The notes under the pieces were generated by a model, which made no database searches, had not been told where the DNA came from, and saw nothing but the letters and a program-made list of their open reading frames with translations. Below are positions 10,682 through 21,691 of a stretch of 64,000 nt of DNA, piece by piece (positions within the stretch are counted from its first letter, which is position 1; every line of letters starts with the position of its first letter). Source of the DNA: Thozetella sp. PMI_491 (taxonomy: Eukaryota > Ascomycota > Sordariomycetes > Chaetosphaeriales > Chaetosphaeriaceae); assembly GCA_021432635.1 (NCBI GenBank), contig MU270060.1:495083-559082 (forward strand), read 5' to 3'. Made by a program: the position numbers and the translations under genes.

Positions 10682-11285
10682 CTAATGCCCTCGGATATGC
10701 TCCGACAGCTCCTCGGCAATTTCCTCGGCATCAAGCAAGAGGCTGGCTAGTTTGTGGACTTGGCTCAGATCTTCGTACGCTGGCTTATCATACGCCGCAT
10801 CTCCGTCGTAGCTGTTATGATACACCGGTTTGTTGTAGGCAGCATCACCGTCGTAAACAGGCTTGTCATAAGCAGCATCTCCATCGTACCTGTTGTGATA
10901 CACAGGCTTGTTGTAGGCAGCATCACCGTCATAAACAGGCTTGTCATAAGCAGCATCTCCATCGTACCTGTTGTGATACACAGGCTTGTTGTAGGCAGCA
11001 TCACCGTCGTAAACAGGCTTGTTATAAGCAGCATCTCCATCGTACCGGTTGTGATATACCGGCTTGTTATAGACAGCATCGCCATCGTAGCGATGGGAGT
11101 AGGACCGAGCAGCGACCAGGGCATGGTGATGGTCATGGCCCTTGGAATCAAGATCTATAGGAAGATTAGATTAATCGGCCGTATGATAGGAATTCGCGAG
11201 TTTTCCTACCTCGCTGCTCAACCGGGGCAGCAACGGCTGCTACTGCCAAAGTGGCCGAAATGATAACATAGCTAAGAGTCTTCAT
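10682..11285 (-). CDS. secreted tandem-repeat protein, candidate RiPP precursor
   Basis: Model complement(join(10682..11154,11210..11285)), 182 aa, one 55-nt intron (GTAGGA...CCTATAG). The signal peptide is MKTLSYVIISATLAVAAVAA. After a His-rich spacer, eight near-identical units beginning YDGDA(A/V)Y fill residues 48-152, alternating between YDGDAAYNKPVYHNR (15 residues) and YDGDAAYDKPV (11 residues), a 78-bp period. The tail is an amphipathic leucine-rich helix. A signal peptide plus tandem Tyr-containing cores is the organisation of dikaritin precursors (UstA family), and the divergent neighbour is a UstYa-like protein. Against this, the repeats end in a single Arg (HNR) or in KPV and there are no KR/RR Kex2 sites. 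An unmodified cell-wall or secreted structural protein is the alternative. Confidence 0.78.
10775..11089 (-). repeat. 78-bp tandem repeat encoding YDGDAAY units
   Basis: Four 78-bp periods, each encoding two YDGDA units. Adjacent copies are almost identical at nucleotide level, including silent positions, suggesting recent duplication or gene conversion. Copies at both ends diverge most (HNR to HNS, KPV to KPA). Confidence 0.9.
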
Positions 11286-12952
11286 TATGGAAATGAGACG
11301 TGAACGTTGATGCGGATTGAGTTATCGCTGAAATGTTCAGAGCAGTGTAGTTGCCAGTCGTATCTTGTGCATAGAACTCGAGGGGAACTACCCAAATATA
11401 TATACCACGCCCTTCGCCTTTTCACTGACTACCTATGGGAAGAAATGAACGAGGACACGCAATCAATGAATCAAGGAACTCGTGCCGACTTGCACGCCCG
11501 ACTGGGGAAGCGGGTCCCAAAGGGGAAACCCGTGCGAGCGAGCGATCACGATTAGAGCCATCGGTCAATTAGTCCTTCGTGAATCCCGATGTGTAAAACA
11601 AATGTAACCAAAGCAAGAGACCTTGACGCTGTGGCTAGTCTGCGCCGAGAGCGTCGACAAATTATTTAGCTAATTCTGTCGATCCCCCGTAAGCTCACGA
11701 AGGCCCGAAAATATATCTGAGACAGCTGTTATGTCAACATATGTTTAGAGCATCGATATTCGGACGACGAAAAGCACAAACAAGAGTGCTTGTGGCATAC
11801 ATAATTTAGCCGCTCTTGTCTCGATGCTGCTGAGCGCCCAGATAGTTGATATTCCAGATCGAGCCTTGGGTGATCAATAATGCATCACTTAGCTCACTCT
11901 GTAGCAGCCACCCCTCTGATTAGGCACTGATCGTCCCCTCCAGTGCGTGATAGTTACGCACTAATGATTCCGTCTAGTCCGTGAGTAAATAGACTGCGTA
12001 CGATGAACGAATATCCGACGCCTGTGCGATTTCTGTACGTCTTTACAAGATTTGATTTGTGGGAGCCCTCGTATTTGAGAAGTAGCTGGTGTAATACAAA
12101 GCTGCGTTTCACTCTTAACTTCAGTAAGATCACACCAATACTTTGCTTTTGTGGCGGGCTGATTAAATGGCTCTTCTTCTGTCCAAATGCGCAGTGAAGA
12201 TGGTCCAAGATCCCTAAATTGAGACATATCCCGCACTGTCAAGAGTCTTACCTTCTTATGACACGGGACCTCATTAAGCCTGTTTGGTATTGTGTCCTAT
12301 GCAAAAATCCAATACGGGTTACTCCCGCACGGGCGGGAGACGGCTAACTATGAGACAGGATATCCTCGATCTACCATCAGCTTAGACTTGTCAGCACCCG
12401 CTCTAAGCGTAGCCACTAGAAACTGCAGATGCCTCCCACCAGCCGGAGACTGAGTCACAATTTGTCCCCAGTAGCTACGGGAACTCACACATATTGTAGC
12501 ATAGATGTAATACATATGCGTTCGCTAAGACTGCTAAGTCAAGTAGCTTCCACCTCGCTGCAATATTTTCTTACCATGAGACATGGCGTCATCGTTATCA
12601 ATCTATCTTAACTAAGCCTCTCTAGATAAGCTTGGAAGGAGTTAGCACTTCAAGAACCAAGACACAGTTCAGTCACCCATAGTGTCACATTGTCCCACGA
12701 TCTACAATCGCGGCGGGTGATTTGACGGCTCATAGTGATTCCATAGCCAAACAAGGCTACACCTAGTGGGTACGTGCCCTGCCGTCTCCTGACGTATGTC
12801 TCACCTATACGGGAGAGAGAAGTTCTCCACACTCATATACTCAATTCCGCTCTATCTCTATCCCGAAAGCTCTTCAACCTCTTCCCGCACTTTCTTGTCA
12901 CCCTTCTTATCACCACTAGTTTACTTCTCATTCTCCGAATACCACAACAGCC
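11286..12952. other. divergent intergenic region between repeat protein and UstYa-like gene
   Basis: About 1.67 kb shared by the two divergent genes. A TATA-like run lies at 11395-11404 for the minus-strand gene. Small open frames are present but have no family features; I see no RNA gene or transposon. Confidence 0.5.
11395..11404 (-). promoter_or_regulatory. TATA-like element of the repeat-protein gene
   Basis: TATATATATT on the minus strand, about 110 bp upstream of the ATG at 11285. Placed by sequence and distance only. Confidence 0.45.
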
Positions 12953-14087
12953 ATGGGGAAAGAACAGCAATACCAGCCCATTGATTTGCAGTCTGACGAC
13001 GGCGAAAAGTCCAGTATGGACGCCGGGGAGAGCCACGGGCTTCTCTATGCCGTGGATCCCCATCCACTTCCTCGGCGCAGTCGCATTTGCCGCGCACTGC
13101 TCTGGTTTGCCGTGATCATCGGAGTCCTCGTGTACTCGGCCGTCCTGGCCGGGGCCACTTCGTTTATTACCTACAAGATTGTGCAGGGGAGCCGTGTTCA
13201 TGGGACTCGGTTCCTAAAATCCCCCGCCAACGACTTTATCACCTATAAGCCGCAGGTGATGGACCAGTTTGAGTACGAAAACGAAAAGCAGTACTTTACA
13301 GACCCCAGCCCAGAGATCGATGCCAACTGGCACGAGCTATTTGAGTGTAAGCAGCTATCATAAGTCGAGCCTGTTGAAATGGAGATGACCGAGGGCCTAA
13401 CGCGATGACGATAGATCAGAATATTGCTATCCAGCCGGAGCTGATGGAAGAAATGGGCCGGACTGGAGAGGGCATTCGCTTCCCAGACGGCACCTATTTC
13501 GGCTCGATGATGGTTTTCCATAATCTCCACTGTCTTGTACGTTCTTTCTCTTTTATTTCATAGCTGCATTCTGCCTCATAGGCATTAGACTTAGGAATGA
13601 GCGCTAACAGACGACAGAAAAATCTCTATCACGCTCTCCATCCCGAGTACTACCGCATGGACAGGTATTCAGCCGGAGAACGGGCCCAGCACAAAGAACA
13701 TACTGGTATATATCTCGATACCCGCGCTGTAATTCCTACGGAGAACCCCAGCGCTCATACATGATTATAGAACACTGCCTTAAAATGCTGAAAGACGCAG
13801 TCATGTGCCAGGGTGACACGACCATTTTGACCATGAAGTGGTCGGACACTGGGTTGCGTCCCATCGGAAACTTAACCAACCCACACGAGTGCGTAAACTG
13901 GGATAGGTTGATGGACTGGGTCGTGCCGAACTCGAGGAATGTATTTGCGAATGGCATGCTTGTGCATCCAACCCGGGGTTAGTAATCCTTGCTACGTTGC
14001 CTTTCAGTAGTGAATATCTAACATGAACTCATAGGTCCCGTATTTATTGACGGAGAGTTTGCGGAGAAGCTGCAACAATTTTCCTAA
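12953..14087 (+). CDS. UstYa-like (DUF3328) membrane protein
   Basis: Model join(12953..13346,13415..13536,13618..13705,13771..13977,14035..14087), 287 aa, all introns GT-AG (57-81 nt). An N-terminal cytosolic segment is followed by one membrane helix (about residues 46-70, ICRALLWFAVIIGVLVYSAV). The lumenal part carries both diagnostic HxxHC motifs: HNLHC at 167-171 and HTEHC at 200-204, the second within HCLKMLKDAVMCQGDTT. UstYa-family proteins are copper-dependent oxidases/cyclases acting on dikaritin RiPP core peptides (ustiloxin, asperipin) and also occur in some NRPS clusters. Its divergent neighbour encodes a secreted Tyr-rich repeat protein, the type of substrate this family uses; that partnership is inferred. 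Family assignment is strong. Confidence 0.9.
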
Positions 14088-14735
14088 TCAAAAGCTCCAC
14101 CACAAAGGAGATATGATCAGGAAACTAGTCTTCAAGTTGTGAGCTGAGTGATTCTGGGTGTTGCTAACGCACACTGAGCGTCCCTAATTGAATCCAAGGG
14201 ACCACTCGCGGACAGTGGTCCTATTAGGCGCTGATATCGCAGAAACCAGCTGTGGATAAGCTAGACACTCATTAAAATGCGCAAATCCATTTCCTCGTCT
14301 CTAATTTGTGGTAGTCAGAGTTGCTCCTACTCCTACAGCTTGCAACAAAGTTTGGTATGTCTAACTAGGTAACTTTCAATACAACTGGGGAGGAGCTACG
14401 TGACTCGGCTTTCAGTGGAGGGGCAATTGAGGTGCGCAAAAGTTACCTACCCACTCTCTCGCCGTCTTTGCTTACTCCTTGTTTATATCCCCTAAGTTCC
14501 CTCCTAAGAGTGCCAAAAACCTATCTGCATTGTTACTATAGTGTTCATAAAAATTATACGCCGTAATTACTATTCTCTCTGTCTTTGGCTACGGCCAGTG
14601 TCTGCCAAGTATATAATGGGCATATGTAGGACGGTATGCCGCTTGACAACTCGATCCAATATGGCAAAGAGTCGACATATCCTTCCTGAAGTCTGGTCTA
14701 TATTGGACTTATGAGGTAGTAGCTTGAAACGAAGT
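14088..14735. other. intergenic, 3' flanks of two convergent genes
   Basis: Lies between the UstYa-like gene and the end of the minus-strand GNAT gene. No supported gene, RNA or repeat. Confidence 0.5.
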
Positions 14736-15425
14736 CTATGTGGCCTTGCTGTTCGGAAGGAATCGAAATGTTGGCAGATTGATCAGCTCGCCGTTCTCAT
14801 CCCTAACGTGCCGTGCCTTCCACGTGAGGAAGTGCTCGAACCCACACTTGCGGAGCATTGCTTGGCTTCTAGCATTCTCCGTTTCCGTCACAGCGAAAAG
14901 CTGCTCTGGCACCACGGCGCCGTCCGCCGGGGGCGTACCAGCGGTCCGTGGATCTACTTTCACCTCGACTTCCACGCGTGGAAGCTCCCGCCAAGCGACG
15001 AGGAACGCGCGTAAGAACTCGGGTGCGAGACCTTTCCCCCACTGCTCCTTCCGGATCATGTACCCTACCTCGGGCCACCCAAAGCTCGACACCCAATTGT
15101 GGTTTCCCCCGATTCCAATCATCTCGCCAGTCTCCTTGAGGCAGATAGCAAAGTTGTAGTTCTCAACGTCGTTGGGCGGGAGGAAGAGATCTAGCCGAGA
15201 CTGGGACTCAGCGATATCTTTATCAACTCGCCCCTGCATAGTGAAGTGCATGACCTCAGGCTGACTCCGGATGCTGTGGTAGGCAGCGATATCATCCCGG
15301 CTTAGCGGACGCAAGATTAGCCGCTCTGTTACTATAGGCTGGCGATCGGCGCTGGATGGCAGCGGCCGAGCCGGCAGTGTCGTTTTGACTGTGATGAATT
15401 CATCAGGGTTCGGTGGTGTCGCCAT
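14736..15425 (-). CDS. GNAT family N-acetyltransferase
   Basis: Intronless, 229 aa. ERLILRPLSRDDIAAYHSIR opens a RimJ/RimL-type (Acetyltransf_3) GNAT fold. EMIGIGGNHNW is the beta-4 strand, and RKEQWGKGLAPEFLRAFL is motif A, with the R/Q-x-x-G-x-G/A pyrophosphate loop that binds acetyl-CoA. VTETENARSQAMLRKCGFEHF is the conserved C-terminal helix. Substrate cannot be read from sequence; related fungal proteins act on small amines or protein N-termini. The start MATPPNPDEF at 15425 is the only reasonable ATG. No signal peptide. Confidence 0.85.
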   Translation of the reverse strand: MATPPNPDEFITVKTTLPARPLPSSADRQPIVTERLILRPLSRDDIAAYHSIRSQPEVMHFTMQGRVDKDIAESQSRLDLFLPPNDVENYNFAICLKETGEMIGIGGNHNWVSSFGWPEVGYMIRKEQWGKGLAPEFLRAFLVAWRELPRVEVEVKVDPRTAGTPPADGAVVPEQLFAVTETENARSQAMLRKCGFEHFLTWKARHVRDENGELINLPTFRFLPNSKAT

Positions 15426-16127
15426 ATTTCAAGGAACTATCGCAAAGCTAGCGCTCCAATGTTGATAGTGGGGTCTAGGGCTGGTTTTGTTGGAGACGAA
15501 TGCCTTGAGGGAAGCTAGGTTGGAGATAAATAACTCTAGTTCCGATATCTCGGTCCAGCAAATAATTGCCGTGTGCTCAGCCCGAACTATTCATTATGCT
15601 GTTCGACTGTGCCTATGACTCACGATTTCTACTTCCAAAGGCTACCCAGACGAGCTGCCTAGTTGGGAAAGGCCGAAACGAGTTGACAAATTCCCACTAC
15701 TGACCCACTTGTCCCAGTGATGTACATAAAAAAGGGAGGTTTTTCGGAGGCGTCGAAAGGGCCATAGGCCCACACACCTTGAGGCATCAAGCTTGACTAA
15801 GTTGCATGACTAAAGCTGCAACGAAGAGAAAAATGAAGTGATACTACTTATACGTTTTAAAAACACACGTTCGGCACTTAGGGGCCCAACATCCCTGGAG
15901 ACCACGCTTCTGGAGCCTCAGGAGTAGTGTTTTATAACACTTCCAGTCTCGCAGTGGCTAGTGCTATGGCTATACATGATTTTTTAGAAGAGGATGGCTA
16001 TATCGTGTAGGGGCGACCATGAAGCACTATACAATATATGTCTTTTCAAGGACTTAGTCTCCAAGATATCTACCATTATTTCTGACCAGTACGGAGTCGC
16101 TAATCCCTATACGGAATTTCCTTAGTA
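15426..16127. other. intergenic, GNAT promoter side
   Basis: AT-leaning, with short A and T runs (about 15720-15745). No coding, RNA or transposon signal that I can support. Confidence 0.5.
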
Positions 16128-17612
16128 TCATAAAGACTTTAAACGGTTGTAGAGCTGGACGTGCCCATTTATCCGTGCACGCTGCGCAGCGTTACCTCCG
16201 CGCGCATCTTTAATGTTCATCCTTGCGCCGTACCTGAGCAGCAAATCGACCATTTCGGCGTCCCCGCGAGACGCGGCCAGAGCCAAACACGTATCATGCT
16301 TCTGATCTTCAAAGTCCTCGGGACCCAAGCGCTCCGAGTTGTCGTTCGTCCTGAGTGTGCCATTGACATCTAGCCCTTGCTTGAGGAGCATCTCCATGAC
16401 GACCAGCCTGTCCGGATTGTCAGTGGGCCACTGCGTGATAGGCATCGCCACCTCGGCCGAATGAGTGCCGCGATAATTAGCACCGAACGACTGGTTGAGC
16501 GGAAAGAGGTCTAGGACCTTGCGGGCCGCTTCAGCGGAGATGGGGACAAATGGCCCGCCCCTTCTAAACTGGATACTAGAACCCGCGGTGATAGATAGGA
16601 AGCGTGAAATGGTGTATGCGCTGAAGACCAGGCCCTGCAATTTAAGCGAACGCAGGTACTCGAGATATAATGGTGAGTTACGGAGCTCATGGTCCTTCTC
16701 CCACAAATCCGCCAAATTGTGTGAACTGTGAAACAAGCCTTCCCGCGTGCCGACAGAGTTATCGGCTCCACGCAGGGGGTAGTGGAGCCAAGTACCGGGC
16801 CGGGATTCTAGCAAGGCGGTCCACATTCGCCACTCCTGCTCGCAGTTGTGTTCGGTGTCGGGTGAGTGCTGAAAGGTAATGGAAGTACGGTGTCGCGTCC
16901 GCAGGACCAATGGGCCAAGAAGATCAAACATACTCTTGGCACTCCTCGACGATGCTCTGTAGTTCTCAACTAAGTGCTTGAGGACGTCTACGTGCCGGCG
17001 TGCGTAAGCAATGACACCTAGGATATCGACGGTCCATAGCGGGAGCGAGGTCAGAGCGACGCCAATGTCAAGTTCGATGCGACGTTGCAGCTCGGCGAGT
17101 TCGGCTTCGCGGTAGAACAGGAGACAGAGGGCCTTAAGCCGTTCGCCTTCTATAGAACATCGCGTGAACGTCAGAGTTCATACCCTATACGCTAGATAGT
17201 ATTCCTTACCTGCGTGTGATATTCTACCCAGGCCACGTTTCAGCATCCTGGATTTGAATGCACCAGCAATCAGGTCCACCCTCAAGACATCATCAACGCT
17301 CGAGTTAGACTTGTCCCAGGTGTGGCGAGCTCCGCCCTGCCGGATGTGGTCGATCAGGCGGTCGAAATACTCCTCAATCGTGCTGTCTCCAAGCGCGAGT
17401 TTGGCTGTAGCCCAGGCAAAGCATTCTTCCTCTTCTTGTCCTAGCTCTTGCTGTGCCGCGGCCGGAAGTAAGGAGACCTCGACTCGAGTAGAGCAGCCTT
17501 GATCAGGCTGGGAAGATCCTCCACCCACTTGTCTAGGGCGGACTAACATTTTGTTGATTATAACCGAGCTTTTGAACTGCCTCAGAATTTTTAAGCTAAG
17601 ATCTGTAGTCAT
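16128..17612 (-). CDS. DUF6594-like protein with C-terminal ankyrin repeats
   Basis: Model complement(join(16128..17149,17210..17612)), 474 aa, one 60-nt intron (GTAAGG...CTATAG). Joining the exons gives HAEGERLKALCLLFYREAEL, a Leu/Glu-rich helical stretch that resembles the N-terminal part of DUF6594-type fungal proteins. A middle region follows with VLRTRHRTSITFQHS, and the end carries one clear ankyrin pair (CLALAASRGDAEMVDLLLRYGA, then NAAQRARINGHVQLYNRLKSL). No signal peptide or membrane helix is convincing. Function is unknown; the ankyrins imply protein binding. Composition and gene model look intact. Confidence 0.65.
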
Positions 17613-19610
17613 AAAGGTAGAGCGGGCATATTATGGGAAGGGCTAGGTGGAATGTGCGTGGGGAAATGGGGAGGACGGTGCGGCAGCACAGCTTATAACT
17701 ACAGCTCGCCTATAATGATGTTGGGATCGCACTCAGAGGAAATCATGTCATTGGCTAAGGCTTCTTGTTTCTTGAAAAGTTCCAACATGCATGCAGGCAA
17801 GTGGTGGCTGCCTAGCTAGGTCTATCAAATCATTTGAGTTTTTGAGGTTCAGAATCGCGCCCGGGGCCCTGCCAACTTAGGTGGAATATTCAAAAGATCA
17901 GTGGCTGGAAGATCATATGCTAGCTTTATATATCTCTTAAAAGTATTTTCGTCGATTTTTGTCATCACTTTTAGCTGCGTATGTGTTTGCGTGTGCCTTG
18001 ATTCGGCTGCCTACGCAGAGCGCCTCGCAGTCTGCCATCGCAGTCTGCCAAGGCATTTTCCGCGATTCTTCTTTCTACACTCTACGGTATAAAGTACCGG
18101 CAGTCACAAATTGAAAGGATTTCGATACTGCCTTGTCAATCCGAGTAAGATTCAACGTTCAGCATTAAGCCAATTGTACCAAGCCATGCAAATAACGGGT
18201 ATGTTATGGATACCTAGCTAAGTAGCCTTCATTAACGATACAACGAGCTTAACGGCTTCCGCGTCCATGAAAGAAATAGCTGGCGTAACTCAAGTTGGTG
18301 TTGCTAAGAAGCAAGGACATATAGGCGATAATGGGCAAAGGGCTCCTCTGAACCAGGCTGGTCGGCCCTGTCAATATCAAACCCATGTCTTGGACCCCTA
18401 AACCCTTTGGCCGCCAGTTAGCATGTAGCTGGTACATCGCCAATTTTGCGTATCGTACCCTTGTGCCTGACGTTCCAAGTGGATATATCTAGGAAGTCTT
18501 CTCGGTGGTCGCACTATGGAATGATATCAGCGTCGACAACGCGATGTCGCGGAATAATGGGATCTAGGCCTAACCGATGTGTGCTGGCGTCTATTTGCCG
18601 AGGTCTTAATCCCGAATTGAGATCAGTTCCATTTCAAGCTGACAGGAGACATGTGCAACACCATGACCAAGGCGAGCGGTGTCGCCACCGCTCAACTTCT
18701 AGCATTAAATATCGACTATAGGTCTGACTGCAGAAGCTTGTGGGTTGGCGCCGGTCCTTGCGCGGATGCGTTCAAGTAATTGGGATAGTAGAGTCGGAGA
18801 ATTGTGCAAGATGCAGCAACACGTATTTGGTTTGTGAGTAGAGTTTAATTCGAGTGCAGAATGCCACCCTTGATTTTTGATTACATTAGGATAGCTGGCT
18901 GAGTCAAGTGAAGCGCATGCTCTCGTCGGTATTGTATGCGGTTAATATAAGTGTCATTTAGCTATAGCTAGTGCTGACTTGCTATTTGCTATTTCTTAGA
19001 AGCAACTAGGTACGGAGTACCTAGCTAAAAGTTGCCATGATTTTTGCCAGAGGCAGAGTTATGGAAGTAGTCAATGCTAACCCCTCTACCTCTTTGTACT
19101 TCAGAGTACCACGTTGTAGTGAATCCCTCAAGCATTGCCGCTCTTGCGAATGTAACCAATAGTAAGCAAGACCTTGGTTTTCTTTGTCAAGCGATCGGCT
19201 CACGTTACAATATTGGGGAACTTTTGTGCTGCCACCTACTGCCACCTACAGTGCTGAAAGCTCCTTTCGGACATAGTTTAAATTGGCCAGGAAAACGAAC
19301 AGGATCCTTGGCGACTGTCAGCAACTCCTCCTATACCACGTTGTGTACCCCAAAGGCACCTAACCCCAACGTTTGACATCATTAAAGTTACATCGCGCTG
19401 ATCTGTAGGATCTCGCTAACTGTAAATCATGCATACGCCTCTCTAGGCAGACTCTACGACTTTTATAGCGGATATAATTCCTTTTGGGTGGTCGAATGCA
19501 GGCAACCTTAGTATAAAAGTCTCTTTGTTCTTCCCCTTGTGAATACATCGCAAGAGTTGAATTGCACCCAGACGTAGAAAGACTCGGATCCTATCGTTAC
19601 ACACGCCACG
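17613..19610. other. long intergenic region
   Basis: About 2 kb upstream of two divergent genes. On the minus strand near 18249-18720 there are protein-like fragments broken by stops, possibly a decayed gene, but no family could be named. A short GTGTTTGCGTGTG-type run occurs near 17980. Confidence 0.4.
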
Positions 19611-20087
19611 ATGAAGGTTGCTACCATTCTTGCCCTCGTCGGGCTGGCTGCTGCTGATCTTGCCTACTTCTGCTCCGAGGCCAACGGGGCCGGCTTCTGT
19701 GGCGCGGAGTATTCGACCGGATGCAGTGCGTTGAATCCTATTTTTTTTTCTTTCTAGTCCGTTACTTGAGTGAACTCGCTAACTCATGCCGGCAGCCGGA
19801 ATTGTCTATGGATCTGACCTGCTGCCGTCCGTCGGCTCTGTCAAGACCACCGTCCCCTGCACTTTCTACACGTAAGCTTCTCACTTCCATAGTTCTCTGG
19901 CATAGAGAAGCAGCCTTGAACCGCTTCTCGAGTCACCGCAGTATCTGGTTGCTAACTGTGGGCTGCTACGTTTAGTGGGACCGGGTGCACCGGCGCGTCG
20001 TGGACCAGCACTGGCGGAAACGCCTTCGAGAACGTGGATGCCTCCAACAGCGCCTTCCGTGCCTTCAAGTGCTCCGATGGGTTCTAG
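19611..20087 (+). CDS. small secreted six-cysteine protein
   Basis: Model join(19611..19725,19796..19871,19976..20087), 100 aa, introns of 70 and 104 nt with GT-AG ends and CTAAC branch sites. Signal peptide MKVATILALVGLAAADLA, then a mature part of about 82 residues with six Cys (FCSEANGAGFCG, STGC, PCTF, TGCTG, FKCSDGF), consistent with three disulphides. Size, secretion signal and Cys content fit small secreted effector-like proteins, but no family is recognised. The six cysteines all fall in frame only with this splice model, which supports it. Confidence 0.75.
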
Positions 20088-21691
20088 GAGCTAGTGCATT
20101 TGGCGAAGAGGGTTGATTGTACATGAAATATCGCTAGAATAATAGCAAAGTATTTCCTGAGCCACGAGTTGTTTTCTATCGGATGCTGTTGCCATTTAAT
20201 GTGTTGCAACGATCCAAGGTTAGCTATGGAACCCGTGACAAGACGACCGACCTGGCGAGTCCAAACCGAGGACTTGTGGAGATGATCGCCACACCAAGTG
20301 GAGAGTAGTGACGTGGCTGGAACCTCTTGAACACGGGCCTTAATGCGGGAGGCGGCGTTCGTTGCGATCCGGCTTACTAACGGAAAGTCTATACTATCGT
20401 TCCGTCACGCTAGTGGAACTAAGGTTGGGAGCGGGCTACACGACTCTGGGGTCTCCCTGGGATCTCCCTGGGATCTCCCTGCGCAACAGAGTGATTCACC
20501 CTCTCTGCCTGTCACGTGCCTAGCTGCGCCCACTAATTACGCCACCGGTTGCGCCAGCTGTGATAAGTGCAGATGCCAAGATGATAGCAATAGGGGCCAG
20601 TGGCACCCGCGTGGCGATTGCGGTGGAGATGCACAGTCTCGGCGCAAAACAATCACGGTTGCAAAGGCCATGATCCCGGGAATTCAGATTAGGGACATTC
20701 GCGGCTGAGCAGCCTGCTTCCGGGCAATGCGATGAGGTCACGAGGAGCACGAGAGGGGTATTTGCAGCGCAGTGTGATAAGACGTGGGTGCTGAAACGAC
20801 CCTTAGGTCATAGTGTGAAGGTTAATTGTGGCCCCGATTGGTGACTCACAGAGAGAGTCCTTGCTAGGTATTTGTCGAGAAGAGTCACGTGGCGGGTTGG
20901 CAGAGTACAACAAAGACAGATCATCACCTGGTGATCTCCGCTCTACGTGTGCCAAGCCAGGCATAGCCAGATACCTAGTCGCTATTTTCTTTTTTACATG
21001 GTCTTGCATAGGCCGCTACATTTAGGGGTAGGAGCCTCAGAGGGAGACATTTTGCCAAGTCAACGATATGAACGAGTATCTGCCGAGCAGTAAGAGCATA
21101 TTGCGTTCCAGTCCCCGATCTCATGCCACTTTTAGCAGAAAGTTACCTCTTCGCGTGTTTACCTTGGTCTAGTCACACAGTAGCATACACAATTTTGCAG
21201 CACAGTAGCACTCGAGGGGGTCTTAGCTCAACCATCTGAATCAGGACTAGCCCTGACACCGGATGTCTGGGCAAGCCGGGATCCATGCGGGGCGTTGGGC
21301 TGTGCTACTCGTAATTATGCGGAGCCCATCACAGATAGTCAAGGGTCTAGACCAGCAGGGGGCCAGTCGTTACGGGATGGATCTTGCTTGTTGGTTGCGG
21401 GGAAGCATCATTTGCATCATGCAGATCCATGATAACGGAGCCCCATGGTGATCACGGGACCACTGCACGCCGCCAGGCAGCCAGGTGCGAAGTACTCTCT
21501 GGCTGTGGACCATCCACGGCGCCGGATAGCTATATAAGACTTCCATGGCACCCTCCTCTGTTGATCTTCTCCTCACAGATCCGCTAGCATCAGCTATCAC
21601 CACTGACGATTCCCTCGCCTCCTATAACACTCAAAGATAAAGAGGAAGACACTTGTACCACCAAAACCCCTATTTTAATCACTATTTCAAC
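20088..21691. other. intergenic region with a short triplication
   Basis: Contains three tandem GG(G/A)TCTCCCTGG-type units at 20449-20483 and a TATA box at 21531. The longer open frames here (for example 20343-20708) lack splice or family support. Confidence 0.45.
21531..21537 (+). promoter_or_regulatory. TATA box of the 21692 gene
   Basis: TATATAA about 155 bp before the ATG at 21692, compatible with transcription starting just downstream. Confidence 0.5.

Noticed and set aside
10682-11285. Kex2-processed pheromone or KEX2-repeat precursor
   Set aside because: No KR or RR pairs between repeats and no pheromone-like core; kept as RiPP candidate with this caveat.
18249-18720. Possible decayed gene on the minus strand
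   Set aside because: Fragments look protein-like but contain several stops, and no family could be named; the stop frequency is near chance.
20343-20708. 121-codon frame before the 21692 gene
   Set aside because: No upstream promoter signal, composition like intergenic DNA, and it contains the short GGGATCTCCCT triplication.
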